A stretch of DNA of 22,704 nucleotides from CAYMST01 sp964393115 (GTDB lineage Bacteria; Bacteroidota; Bacteroidia; Cytophagales; Cyclobacteriaceae): the NCBI GenBank assembly GCA_964393115.1, contig CAYMST010000051.1, positions 1-22,704 of the forward strand, in the 5' to 3' direction. Shown piece after piece: positions 1 through 6,859 of the stretch; the first letter of the stretch is position 1, and each line of letters opens with the position of its first letter. The notes beneath the pieces are model-generated. The model saw only the letters and a program-made list of their open reading frames with translations. It was not told the origin of the DNA and did not search any database. Position numbers and translations under genes: made by a program.

Positions 1-56
1 TGGATTGATTACTGTAAAAAACCTAGATGTTATTAACTTTTATAATGAATATTCGG

Positions 57-87
57 TTTGTTGATTAATTTTATAAAAATAAAGTTG
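57..87 (+). promoter_or_regulatory. Candidate promoter for a small RNA
   Basis: TTTG at 57-60 is followed after exactly 19 bases by TAAAGTTG at 80-87. This is one mismatch from the Bacteroidota consensus TTTG-N19-TAnnTTTG, with the same spacing as the rplM promoter in this window. A transcript would begin near 93-95 and run into the terminator at 204-236. Seen by eye only. Confidence 0.35.
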
Positions 88-92
88 CGAAA

Positions 93-236
93 GAATCGTT
101 AACCCTTTTGATTTGCAATACGGATTTGAAATTAACGCTTTGGCTAATCAAGCAAAGCTTTAATATAGATTTCATAGGTTGTTTTGAGTTTATATATTCT
201 TGGAAAAACCGGTGGCACAAGCCCCGGTTTTTTTTT
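93..236 (+). ncRNA. Candidate small structured RNA of unknown family
   Basis: No convincing protein gene lies in 1-247. A promoter-like pair ends at 87 and a strong intrinsic terminator ends at 236, which would give a transcript of about 143 bases. Inside is a 12-position stem with one mismatch: 131-142 pairs with 153-164 around a 10-base loop. It could be extended by TGAA 127-130 with TTCA 171-174 and AACC 101-104 with GGTT 177-180. I do not recognise the 6S, SRP, RNase P or tmRNA signature motifs. It could instead be only the 3' region of ettA (opposite strand) or of a gene lying before the window. Confidence 0.3.
204..236. terminator. Intrinsic terminator, possibly bidirectional
   Basis: The stem AAACCGG / CCGGTTT (206-212 and 224-230) is preceded by extra A residues and followed by a run of T to 236. 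It is strong on the plus strand. On the minus strand it lies just beyond the ettA stop codon, also with T residues after the stem, so it may end ettA transcription too. Confidence 0.8.
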
Positions 237-247
237 ATGCTTTATCT

Positions 248-1930
248 CTACTTCTGAAGTTTTTTGTATTTAATTCTTTTCGGTCCTTCATCACCCAGTC
301 TTTGCTTTCTATTTTCTTCGTATTCCGAATATGATCCCTCAAAGAAATAGGTTTCCGAATTGCCTTCAAATGCTAGAATGTGGGTGCAAATTCTATCAAG
401 GAACCATCTATCGTGAGAAATGATTACTGCACATCCAGCAAAGTTTTCAAGTCCCTCTTCTAAGGATCTAAGTGTATTAACATCTAAGTCGTTAGTCGGT
501 TCGTCCAGTAGCAGCAAGTTGGCGCCTTGTTTCAGCGTCAAAGCAAGGTGAACTCTATTTCGCTCTCCTCCCGAAAGCACGTTCATTTTTTTCCCTTGAT
601 CGCTACCATTGAAGTTGAATTTGCTCACATAAGCCCTTGAGTTGATCTTATTGCCGCCAAGCTCTAAGAATTCATTACCTTCAGAGATGGTCTCCCAAAC
701 GGTTTTATTGCTGTCTATATCGACGTGTTCTTGATCTACGTAGGCTAAGTCTACCGTAGGGCCGACCTCAAAGGATCCATCATCTGGTGTCTCCTGACCA
801 GTAATCATTTTGAAAAGTGTAGTTTTTCCTGCTCCATTTGGTCCTATTATACCCACGATACCCCCTTGAGGCAGGGAAAACGAGAGGTTTTCATAAAGAA
901 GCTTGTCATCAAACGACTTGCTGATGCCTTTTGCTTCGATCACTTTCGATCCGAGACGTTCTCCAGGAGGGATGTATAGCTCAAGTTTACTTTCTTTCTC
1001 CTTGCCTTCTTGAGATAACATGTTGTCGTAGGCACTTATTCTGGCTTTAGACTTTGCTCTTCGGCCTTTAGGGGCCATCCTAACCCATTCTAATTCTCTT
1101 TGAAGAGTTTTTTGCCTTTTGGACTCGCTCTTTTCTTCTTTGGCTAATCTTTGTTGCTTTTGCTCTAGCCAAGATGAGTAGTTGCCTTTCCAAGGGATTC
1201 CCTCTCCACGGTCTAGTTCTAATATCCAACCCGCAACGTTGTCCAAAAAGTAACGATCGTGCGTTACTGCTATAACGGTTCCTTTGTATTGTTGAAGATG
1301 CTGTTCCAACCAATGCACAGATTCCGCATCTAGGTGGTTTGTTGGTTCGTCTAAAAGTAATACGTCAGGTTCCTTTAGTAGTAGTCGACATAGTGCTACT
1401 CGTCTTTTTTCACCTCCTGATAGGTGTTTGATGAGCGCATCTCCTGCCGGTGTTCTAAGTGCGTCCATCGCACGCTCTAACCTGTTGTCCAGTTCCCAAG
1501 CATTACATTGATCTAGCTTTTCTTGCACTTCGCCCTGTCGCTCAATGAGCTTCTCCATTTTATCAGGGTTATCTAATATCTCCGGTTCAGCGAATTTTAA
1601 GTTGATATCTTCAAATTCCTGCAAAAGGTCAACCACCTCTTGGACCCCTTCTTCAATGACTTCTTTTACGGTCTTTGCATTATCTAATTCGGGTTCTTGC
1701 TCCAATAGTCCAATGGAAAACCCTTGGGAGAAAACCACCTCTCCCTGATACTCCTTGTCTACTCCCGCAATGATTCTTAGTAAGGTTGATTTACCGGATC
1801 CGTTTAGTCCCAGTACGCCGATTTTTGCTCCATAAAAAAAGGATAAGTAGATGTCTTTTAGGATTTGACGTTTTGGAGGGATGACTTTACTCACCCCAGC
1901 CATTGAAAAAATGATCTTTTCGTCGCTCAT
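248..1930 (-). CDS. ettA: Energy-dependent translational throttle protein EttA (ABC-F ATPase)
   Basis: This ABC-F protein of 560 residues has two ATP-binding cassettes and no membrane segment. ABC-F proteins bind the ribosomal E site; EttA gates early elongation in response to the ATP/ADP ratio. Cassette 1 shows Walker A GLNGSGKS at 41-48, signature LSGGE at 170-174 and Walker B LLLDEP near 191-196. Cassette 2 shows GPNGAGKTT at 363-371, LSGGE at 452-456 and LLLLDEP near 472-478. The region between Walker A1 and signature 1 (about 90-150) holds the arm insertion typical of EttA, and a basic linker rich in Lys and Arg spans about 255-325. The length fits EttA (about 555 residues) rather than Uup, which carries a C-terminal coiled coil. 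It starts at ATG 1930, stands alone, and is divergent from the DUF349 gene. Confidence 0.95.
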   Translation of the reverse strand: MSDEKIIFSMAGVSKVIPPKRQILKDIYLSFFYGAKIGVLGLNGSGKSTLLRIIAGVDKEYQGEVVFSQGFSIGLLEQEPELDNAKTVKEVIEEGVQEVVDLLQEFEDINLKFAEPEILDNPDKMEKLIERQGEVQEKLDQCNAWELDNRLERAMDALRTPAGDALIKHLSGGEKRRVALCRLLLKEPDVLLLDEPTNHLDAESVHWLEQHLQQYKGTVIAVTHDRYFLDNVAGWILELDRGEGIPWKGNYSSWLEQKQQRLAKEEKSESKRQKTLQRELEWVRMAPKGRRAKSKARISAYDNMLSQEGKEKESKLELYIPPGERLGSKVIEAKGISKSFDDKLLYENLSFSLPQGGIVGIIGPNGAGKTTLFKMITGQETPDDGSFEVGPTVDLAYVDQEHVDIDSNKTVWETISEGNEFLELGGNKINSRAYVSKFNFNGSDQGKKMNVLSGGERNRVHLALTLKQGANLLLLDEPTNDLDVNTLRSLEEGLENFAGCAVIISHDRWFLDRICTHILAFEGNSETYFFEGSYSEYEENRKQRLGDEGPKRIKYKKLQK

Positions 1931-2123
1931 GAATGTGAAATAATGCTAAATATTGGATTAAAAAGAACAAATATTGCGTTAAACTAGTGATTGTGATATC
2001 AACTTCGGGAATATTTAAATAGAAAACGTTTATTTTGTGCGTTTAATAGGTACTCCGTAAGGATCATTCATTTTGTACAACCTATTGGTTACAATATGTT
2101 AACCAAACTAAACATTATTAAAA
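1931..2123. other. Divergent intergenic region, ettA / DUF349 gene
   Basis: This 193-base AT-rich stretch must hold both promoters. I find no clean TTTG-N19-TAnnTTTG match on either strand; the nearest are TCATTTTG at 2068-2075 (+) and AATATTTG on the minus strand near 1960. A 7-bp stem TTGGTTA 2085-2091 / TAACCAA 2100-2106 lies just upstream of the TTG start. Confidence 0.5.
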
Positions 2124-3392
2124 TTGGAAAGAAAAGAAATTCCTTTTGGCTTCATTGAAGACGAAAAGATTTATTTGAAAGGTCAGCTTGGTAACGAGGA
2201 CAGGGAAATTGGTGTTGTAAAGGATGGAAACGAAGATGCTTCCATTCAATATTTTGTAGATCGTTTTGAGGTGTTAACCGGCAAAATAGACGAACTTGAA
2301 CAAAACATTAAGACCGTAGAAAACAAAGGTTCATTCTTAATGAAGCTGGTTCATTTACGGACTTCACTTACAGCCTATGACGGTCTCGGAGACTATGCCC
2401 CTTTGACGGATAGACTTAACGAACTTGAAGTTTACCTGAATGAATTAATCTCTCAAAACCGTACTCGAAATACGGATATTAAAAAGGCGTTGCTTTCAGA
2501 ATTAGACGAGGCATTACTTGTTTCTGATTGGAAGTTGGCGACCGAGAAAATCAAGGATATTAAGCTTCGATGGCTTAAGACCGGTAAAGCGGAGGATAAG
2601 TATAATGAAGACTTCGAAAATGAATTCAATACCAACGTAAATGGGTTCTTTGACCGTAAGAAGGCGCATCACGAAGAAAAGAAAAGGATTATTGGTGAGC
2701 GAGTAGGTCAGTATAAGCAACTAATTTATGATTTGAAGGCTCTTTCGAAAGAAGATGATATTTTCACTGCTGAAAAGAAGGCTAAAGGCATAAATGATCA
2801 GTGGCAGGCACTTGGCAAAATACCAAGTTTCCATTACACACCACTTATCAGAACATATAAGCGTGAGCAATCCAACTTCCAAAAGATAGTTTCGGCTGTA
2901 AAACGTGCTGCTAGAGATAGCGCGGATCCGCAAGAAAATTTAGTAAGAAAACTTGCGTTACTAGACCAAGCCAAGAAAATTGAATTTGATACCTCCAAAG
3001 ATGCTGTGAGAGAGTCGAGAGACCTTATGGATGAGTGGAAAACTATTGGTAGACTACCTAAGGAACACGCTAAGGAGGTGACGGAAAGATTTATGGTTAT
3101 CTGTGACAAGATTCAGGAGAGAAGATTTTTGGAAAACTTGGCTAAAGGCACAGACGATGACTATGATTCTAAAAATAACCGGGAACAAATCAGTCTCAAG
3201 ATGCGTTTGATGAGAGATTTGTTGATTCGGGATGAGCGTGACTTGAGGAGTTTTTATGATAATATGGAAAAAATGAACCCTCAACGCGGAACCTTTAATA
3301 AGGTAATTGCGAATAAACTAGTGAACCAGAAAAGAAAAGTGATCGTAAAAAAGGAGATTCTCAGAGAACTAAAAATGATGCTGAACCAATAA
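2124..3392 (+). CDS. DUF349 repeat protein, function unknown
   Basis: This 422-residue soluble, highly charged and largely helical protein has no signal peptide. Three DUF349-type repeats can be seen at about 118-185, 190-260 and 275-345, each a helical unit with a conserved Trp in a W-x-x-x-G-like context (RWLKTG, QWQALG, EWKTIG). The N-terminus, with IPFGFIEDEKIYL followed by REIGVVKDG, is the conserved entry of the Bacteroidota members as I know them. The only start that keeps it is TTG at 2124, because in-frame stops lie at 2100 and 2109. The cellular role of DUF349 proteins is not established to my knowledge. Coiled-coil character suggests a scaffolding or nucleic-acid/protein-binding role, which is inference only. 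It reads towards the DUF2795 gene, 130 bases downstream. Confidence 0.88.
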   Translation: MERKEIPFGFIEDEKIYLKGQLGNEDREIGVVKDGNEDASIQYFVDRFEVLTGKIDELEQNIKTVENKGSFLMKLVHLRTSLTAYDGLGDYAPLTDRLNELEVYLNELISQNRTRNTDIKKALLSELDEALLVSDWKLATEKIKDIKLRWLKTGKAEDKYNEDFENEFNTNVNGFFDRKKAHHEEKKRIIGERVGQYKQLIYDLKALSKEDDIFTAEKKAKGINDQWQALGKIPSFHYTPLIRTYKREQSNFQKIVSAVKRAARDSADPQENLVRKLALLDQAKKIEFDTSKDAVRESRDLMDEWKTIGRLPKEHAKEVTERFMVICDKIQERRFLENLAKGTDDDYDSKNNREQISLKMRLMRDLLIRDERDLRSFYDNMEKMNPQRGTFNKVIANKLVNQKRKVIVKKEILRELKMMLNQ

Positions 3393-3414
3393 TTTAAAAT
3401 TAGCGAATCATTTT

Positions 3415-3445
3415 TTAGTGAATCCCGATTAAAATAATATGTTTG
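3415..3445 (+). promoter_or_regulatory. Candidate promoter of the DUF2795 gene
   Basis: TATGTTTG at 3438-3445 matches the -7 element TAnnTTTG exactly. The -33 element is poor (TTAG at 3415-3418 for the 19-base spacer). Predicted transcription start is about 3450-3453, giving a leader of about 70 bases that opens with the stem AAATATTC 3454-3461 / GAATATTT 3476-3483. Confidence 0.45.
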
Positions 3446-3522
3446 CGGCCATTAAATATTCAAGCAGATCTACGAGAATATTTTAGACCGCGAGGATATT
3501 GATAATATAAATTAGAATAAGT

Positions 3523-3744
3523 ATGTATTGGACGCTTGAATTGGCCTCTTATCTTGAGGACGCCCCTTGGCCAGCTTCCAAGGATGAATTGATTGATTTT
3601 TCGATTCGATCCGGTGCTCCACTTGAAGTGGTTGAAAACCTTCAAGAGTTAGAGGATGATGGTCAGCCTTACGAAAATATCGAAGAGATATGGCCTGACT
3701 ATCCGACTAAAGAAGATTTCTTCTTTAATGAAGACGAATATTAA
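3523..3744 (+). CDS. DUF2795 family small acidic protein
   Basis: This 73-residue, strongly acidic protein starts MYWTLELASYLEDAPWP and ends in an acidic tail (FFFNEDEY). The sequence closely matches, from memory, a near-invariant small protein of Bacteroidota annotated as DUF2795. The motif APWPASKDELIDF followed by SGAPLEVVENLQELED is its core. There is no signal peptide or membrane segment. The start is ATG 3523. It has its own promoter-like motif and its own terminator, so it is probably monocistronic. The function is unknown; strong conservation in so small a protein suggests a core role, which is inference. Confidence 0.88.
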   Translation: MYWTLELASYLEDAPWPASKDELIDFSIRSGAPLEVVENLQELEDDGQPYENIEEIWPDYPTKEDFFFNEDEY

Positions 3745-3746
3745 GC

Positions 3747-3780
3747 TAAGGCCTGCTTTTTGTAGGCCTTAATATTTTTT
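3747..3780 (+). terminator. Intrinsic terminator after the DUF2795 gene
   Basis: The stem TAAGGCCT 3747-3754 / AGGCCTTA 3764-3771 (8 bp, 9-base loop) is followed by a T-rich run to about 3785. It lies between convergent genes; the minus-strand side lacks a good T run, so it mainly serves the plus strand. Confidence 0.8.
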
Positions 3781-3783
3781 CTT

Positions 3784-4449
3784 TTAAATAAGTGCCTGGG
3801 CAATAATAAGGTCTTCAGGGGTGGTTATTTTTATGTTTTTATAATCTCCATCAATGAGATTGATAATTTCCCCATTCTTTTCAACTACAGATGCGTCATC
3901 TGTGAATGATGTGCATTCTTCCTGTAGAAATCCTCTCTTTATAACTTCTAGCTGAAAGGTTTGTGGTGTTTGGACGAGCATAATGTCCGAACGGTTTAAC
4001 ATTGTTGAATGTCCGGAAGAGTGGTCGATTTGCCTAATAGAGTCTTTTGCCTTCACTGCAGTAATGGCGTTTCCTTTATCTAAAGTCATAGTAATTGAGT
4101 TACGAATGATCTCAATAGACACAAACGGCCTGACTGCATCATGTATAAGCACTACTCCAGTGGAGCTTTGGATTGCATTCAATCCGTTACGCACTGATTG
4201 AAATCTACTATTTCCTCCTTTGACTAATTTAATATCAGAAAGATTGTGCTTGGAAAATTCGTTTTGAGCAAAAGAGAAATAATCGCCGTTTATAACGACG
4301 ATTATCTTTATGTTTTTAATTTCTAGAAATTTTTCTAGCGTTCTTATGATGATTGGCTTTCCAGCTAAATCTAAAAACTGCTTGGGGATACTCGTCCCCA
4401 TCCTTGATCCGCTACCCCCTGCAACGATGATGGCATAAACTTCATCCAT
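3784..4449 (-). CDS. ispD: 2-C-methyl-D-erythritol 4-phosphate cytidylyltransferase
   Basis: IspD transfers CMP from CTP to methylerythritol 4-phosphate, the third step of the non-mevalonate isoprenoid pathway, in the cytoplasm. The N-terminal nucleotide-binding signature AIIVAGGSGSRMG is followed by PKQF with its Lys (K23), and the later motifs IHDAVRPFV and LVQTPQTF are in the expected order. The length (about 221 residues) is normal. I chose ATG 4449 over the TTG six bases upstream (4455). It lies a few bases after the queA stop and is probably cotranscribed and coupled with queA. The methylerythritol pathway inferred from it fits many but not all Bacteroidota. Confidence 0.95.
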   Translation of the reverse strand: MDEVYAIIVAGGSGSRMGTSIPKQFLDLAGKPIIIRTLEKFLEIKNIKIIVVINGDYFSFAQNEFSKHNLSDIKLVKGGNSRFQSVRNGLNAIQSSTGVVLIHDAVRPFVSIEIIRNSITMTLDKGNAITAVKAKDSIRQIDHSSGHSTMLNRSDIMLVQTPQTFQLEVIKRGFLQEECTSFTDDASVVEKNGEIINLIDGDYKNIKITTPEDLIIAQALI

Positions 4450-4460
4450 CGGCAAGAAGA

Positions 4461-5507
4461 TTATAAGATTAGCATGGCGTCTCCGTATGTACAGAATCTG
4501 TATTTTTCTTTAATGGCAAGCTGATAGGCCTCCATGATAAGGTCATAACCACCAAAAGCACAGGCCATCATTAACAAGGTAGATTCTGGTAAGTGGAAAT
4601 TGGTAACTAAACCACTACAGATTTTGAAATCGTAAGGAGGGAAGATGAATTTGTCCGTCCAGCCACTGTTTTCTTTTAAACGCCCATTAGCGGATACGGA
4701 AGTCTCAAGTGTTCTTAGCACTGAAGTACCAATGGCAATCACTCCATGCTTATTGTCAAGTGCTTTATTTACAGTTGACACAGTGCCATCAGGGACGTCG
4801 AAGTTTTCAGAATCCATTTTGTGTTTTGTGAGATCTTCGACATCAACTTGACGGAAGGTACCAAGTCCTACGTGCATAGTGATACTAGGGATTTCTACAC
4901 CCACAATCTCAAGTCGCTTCATCACTTGCTTAGTGAAGTGTAGACCTGCTGTTGGAGCAGCTACAGCACCTGTGTTTTTAGCGAAAATGGTTTGGAAACG
5001 ATCACGATCAGTTTCCTCAACCTGACGATTAATATACTTTGGGAGAGGAGTTTCTCCTAATTCATTTATTTTTTTGTGGAATTCTTCTTCATCACCATCA
5101 TACAAAAAACGAATGGTACGGCCACGTGAAGTAGTGTTATCGATTACCTCAGCTACTAGCTCTCCATCACCAAAATAAAGTTTGTTCCCAACTCTAATCT
5201 TTCTGGCAGGATCTACAAGTACGTCCCAAAGACGCATCTCCTTATTAAGTTCTCTAAGTAAGAAGACCTCTATTTTGGCTCCAGTTTTCTCTTTGTTTCC
5301 ATATAGTCTGGCAGGAAATACCTTCGTGTCATTTACAACCATGACATCACCTTCATTGAAGTACCCGACGATGTCCTTAAATACTTTGTGCTCTATTTCC
5401 CCAGTGGCCCGATTAATTACCATTAAACGAGACTCGTCTCTGTTTTCAGTTGGGTACAAGGCAATATGACCAGATGGAAGATCAAACTTGAATTCTGATA
5501 ACTTCAT
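4461..5507 (-). CDS. queA: S-adenosylmethionine:tRNA ribosyltransferase-isomerase
   Basis: QueA moves the ribosyl part of SAM onto preQ1-modified tRNA to make epoxyqueuosine at the wobble position of GUN anticodons. The 348-residue length and motifs are typical: N-terminal FDLPSGHIALYP with ESRLMVINR, then VVNDTKVFPARLYGNK, the AAPTAGLHFT block and C-terminal TNFHLPESTLLMMACAFGG. It starts at ATG 5507. It is followed by ispD with almost no gap and preceded by recA on the same strand after 237 bases. The other queuosine genes are not in this window. Confidence 0.95.
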   Translation of the reverse strand: MKLSEFKFDLPSGHIALYPTENRDESRLMVINRATGEIEHKVFKDIVGYFNEGDVMVVNDTKVFPARLYGNKEKTGAKIEVFLLRELNKEMRLWDVLVDPARKIRVGNKLYFGDGELVAEVIDNTTSRGRTIRFLYDGDEEEFHKKINELGETPLPKYINRQVEETDRDRFQTIFAKNTGAVAAPTAGLHFTKQVMKRLEIVGVEIPSITMHVGLGTFRQVDVEDLTKHKMDSENFDVPDGTVSTVNKALDNKHGVIAIGTSVLRTLETSVSANGRLKENSGWTDKFIFPPYDFKICSGLVTNFHLPESTLLMMACAFGGYDLIMEAYQLAIKEKYRFCTYGDAMLIL

Positions 5508-5744
5508 TATTCTTTTTCGTTATGAAAGTGGGAAATAGATCCAATTTGATTCCGTGTTACGGAAAAAAATTAAGTGCGCAAAATTAAAACAATCTACTGG
5601 TTATTATGTAATAACACAGAATTTTCTGAAGTGACATACTATCGGTTTTTTGGTTGTTTTGAGTCCAATTTGACGTTTTGAATTGAAATTATTGTGTAGG
5701 TCTCTGTTTTACAATGATTTGTGTAGAGGTTGTGTGTTGGTAAA
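5508..5744. other. recA-queA intergenic region
   Basis: These 237 bases contain no gene that I can support. On the minus strand TAATTTTG (5586-5579) matches the -7 element TAnnTTTG, 72 bases before the queA start, without a good -33. At the place where a -33 would sit is the dyad GTTATTA-tg-TAATAAC (5600-5615). The recA stop is overlapped by a 9-bp inverted repeat (5712-5720 / 5742-5750). No intrinsic terminator with a T run is seen after recA. Confidence 0.5.
5579..5615 (-). promoter_or_regulatory. Candidate queA promoter with operator-like dyad
   Basis: The minus-strand -7 element TAATTTTG lies at 5586-5579. The dyad GTTATTA / TAATAAC at 5600-5615, centre spacing of 2 bases, overlaps the expected -33 position. 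An operator role is inference from position alone; the dyad is AT-rich and could be chance. Confidence 0.3.
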
Positions 5745-5750
5745 TCATTG
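5712..5750 (-). other. Inverted repeat overlapping the recA stop codon
   Basis: CAATGATTT at 5712-5720 and AAATCATTG at 5742-5750 are perfect 9-base complements around a 21-base loop. The arm at 5742-5750 includes the recA stop (5745-5747). In the minus-strand RNA the loop contains no G. There is no T run, so it is not a standard terminator; it may be a 3'-end stem or chance. Confidence 0.35.
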
Positions 5751-6755
5751 CTCTTCTTCAGTTCCGTTTATTTTATCCTTGATTTTCTGTTCTATCTCTT
5801 CCATTAATTCTGGGTTGTCTTTCAGTATTTTTTTGACAGCATCCCTTCCTTGACCTAGCTTATCATCGGCATAAGAAAACCAAGATCCTGATTTCTTAAT
5901 AATATTAAGCTCAACACCAATATCAATGACCTCACCTACTTTGGAAATACCTTCTCCATACATTATGTCGAATTCTACAACTTTAAATGGTGGGGCAACT
6001 TTATTCTTGACTATTTTAACTCGAGTCCTATTTCCAAGCACATTATCTGCACTCTCTTTAATCTGACCAATGCGACGAATATCCAATCGAACTGAGGCAT
6101 AAAATTTGAGTGCGTTTCCACCGGTTGTAGTTTCTGGATTGCCAAACATTACGCCAATTTTTTCTCTAAGCTGGTTGATGAAAATACACGCACAACCTGT
6201 TTTGCTTATGGTTCCGGTTAATTTTCTGAGCGCCTGAGACATTAACCTAGCTTGAAGCCCCATTTTACTTTCACCCATTTCGCCTTCAAGCTCACCTTTG
6301 GGGACAAGGGCGGCTACTGAGTCGATGACAATAATATCTATGGCTCCAGATCGGATTAAGTGTTCGGCTATTTCTAAGGCCTGCTCTCCATTATCTGGTT
6401 GAGAGATCAGTAGATTACCTGTGTCGATCCCGAGTTTTTCGGCATACGTTTTGTCGAATGCATGTTCTGCATCAATAAACGCTGCTAGCCCACCTTGCTT
6501 TTGCGCTTCGGCGATACAATGCATAGACAAGGTAGTTTTACCCGATGATTCTGGGCCAAATATTTCAATAATACGGCCATGAGGTATCCCACCAATTCCT
6601 AACGCCAGATCAAGGCTTATTGACCCTGTCGACGTTGCAGGAATGTCAATAACACGTTCATCGCTTAATTTCATTACGGTCCCCTTACCGTAAGTCTTTT
6701 CTAGCTTGTCGATGGTAAGTTGTAATGCCTTTAATTTTTCTGCGTTTTCAGCCAT
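5745..6755 (-). CDS. recA: Recombinase RecA
   Basis: RecA forms ATP-dependent filaments on single-stranded DNA, drives strand exchange and supports the SOS response. Starting from ATG 6755 (the TTG two codons upstream at 6761 is less likely), the protein has 336 residues, slightly shorter than E. coli RecA, with a short acidic C-terminus. Visible are Walker A GPESSGKTT near residue 67, the Walker B stretch IIVIDSVAALVPK, loop 1 around EGEMGESKMGLQARLMSQALRK, and loop 2 with NPETTTGGNALKFYAS. The FINQLREKIGVMFG segment is canonical. It is upstream of queA and ispD on the same strand. No SOS box can be named with confidence. Confidence 0.98.
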   Translation of the reverse strand: MAENAEKLKALQLTIDKLEKTYGKGTVMKLSDERVIDIPATSTGSISLDLALGIGGIPHGRIIEIFGPESSGKTTLSMHCIAEAQKQGGLAAFIDAEHAFDKTYAEKLGIDTGNLLISQPDNGEQALEIAEHLIRSGAIDIIVIDSVAALVPKGELEGEMGESKMGLQARLMSQALRKLTGTISKTGCACIFINQLREKIGVMFGNPETTTGGNALKFYASVRLDIRRIGQIKESADNVLGNRTRVKIVKNKVAPPFKVVEFDIMYGEGISKVGEVIDIGVELNIIKKSGSWFSYADDKLGQGRDAVKKILKDNPELMEEIEQKIKDKINGTEEEQ

Positions 6756-6778
6756 GATCAATCAATATATTTGGGCAA

Positions 6779-6786
6779 CAAAAATA
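6779..6786 (-). promoter_or_regulatory. recA: Candidate recA promoter (-7 element)
   Basis: On the minus strand TATTTTTG (6786-6779) matches TAnnTTTG. It is 23 bases before ATG 6755, so the leader would be very short. The expected -33 position reads TTTT, a poor match. Confidence 0.4.
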
Positions 6787-6828
6787 TAGGTTTCTTTGAT
6801 AAGAAAAATGCTGATTTGCTATTTTTTT

Positions 6829-6836
6829 TAGTTTTG
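6829..6836 (+). promoter_or_regulatory. Candidate promoter (-7 element) of the peptidase/DUF3108 pair
   Basis: TAGTTTTG at 6829-6836 matches TAnnTTTG, 23 bases before ATG 6860. No good -33 is present at 19 bases. It is divergent from the recA promoter within a 104-base gap. Confidence 0.35.
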
Positions 6837-6859
6837 TGCTAATTTAATTGGTTTTTGTG

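Noticed and set aside
1..64. Possible 3' end of an upstream protein gene (about 20 open codons to a stop near 62-64)
   Set aside because: Too short and without recognisable motif; cannot be told from chance.
108..246. Open frame of about 45 codons running through the candidate small RNA and its terminator
   Set aside because: It starts with TTG only, reads through the T run of the terminator as Phe repeats and has no protein-like composition.
1080..1313. Open frames antisense to or out of frame with known genes (for example within ettA, the DUF349 gene, rpsB and tsf)
   Set aside because: All are shadows of strongly conserved genes with no start signals of their own.
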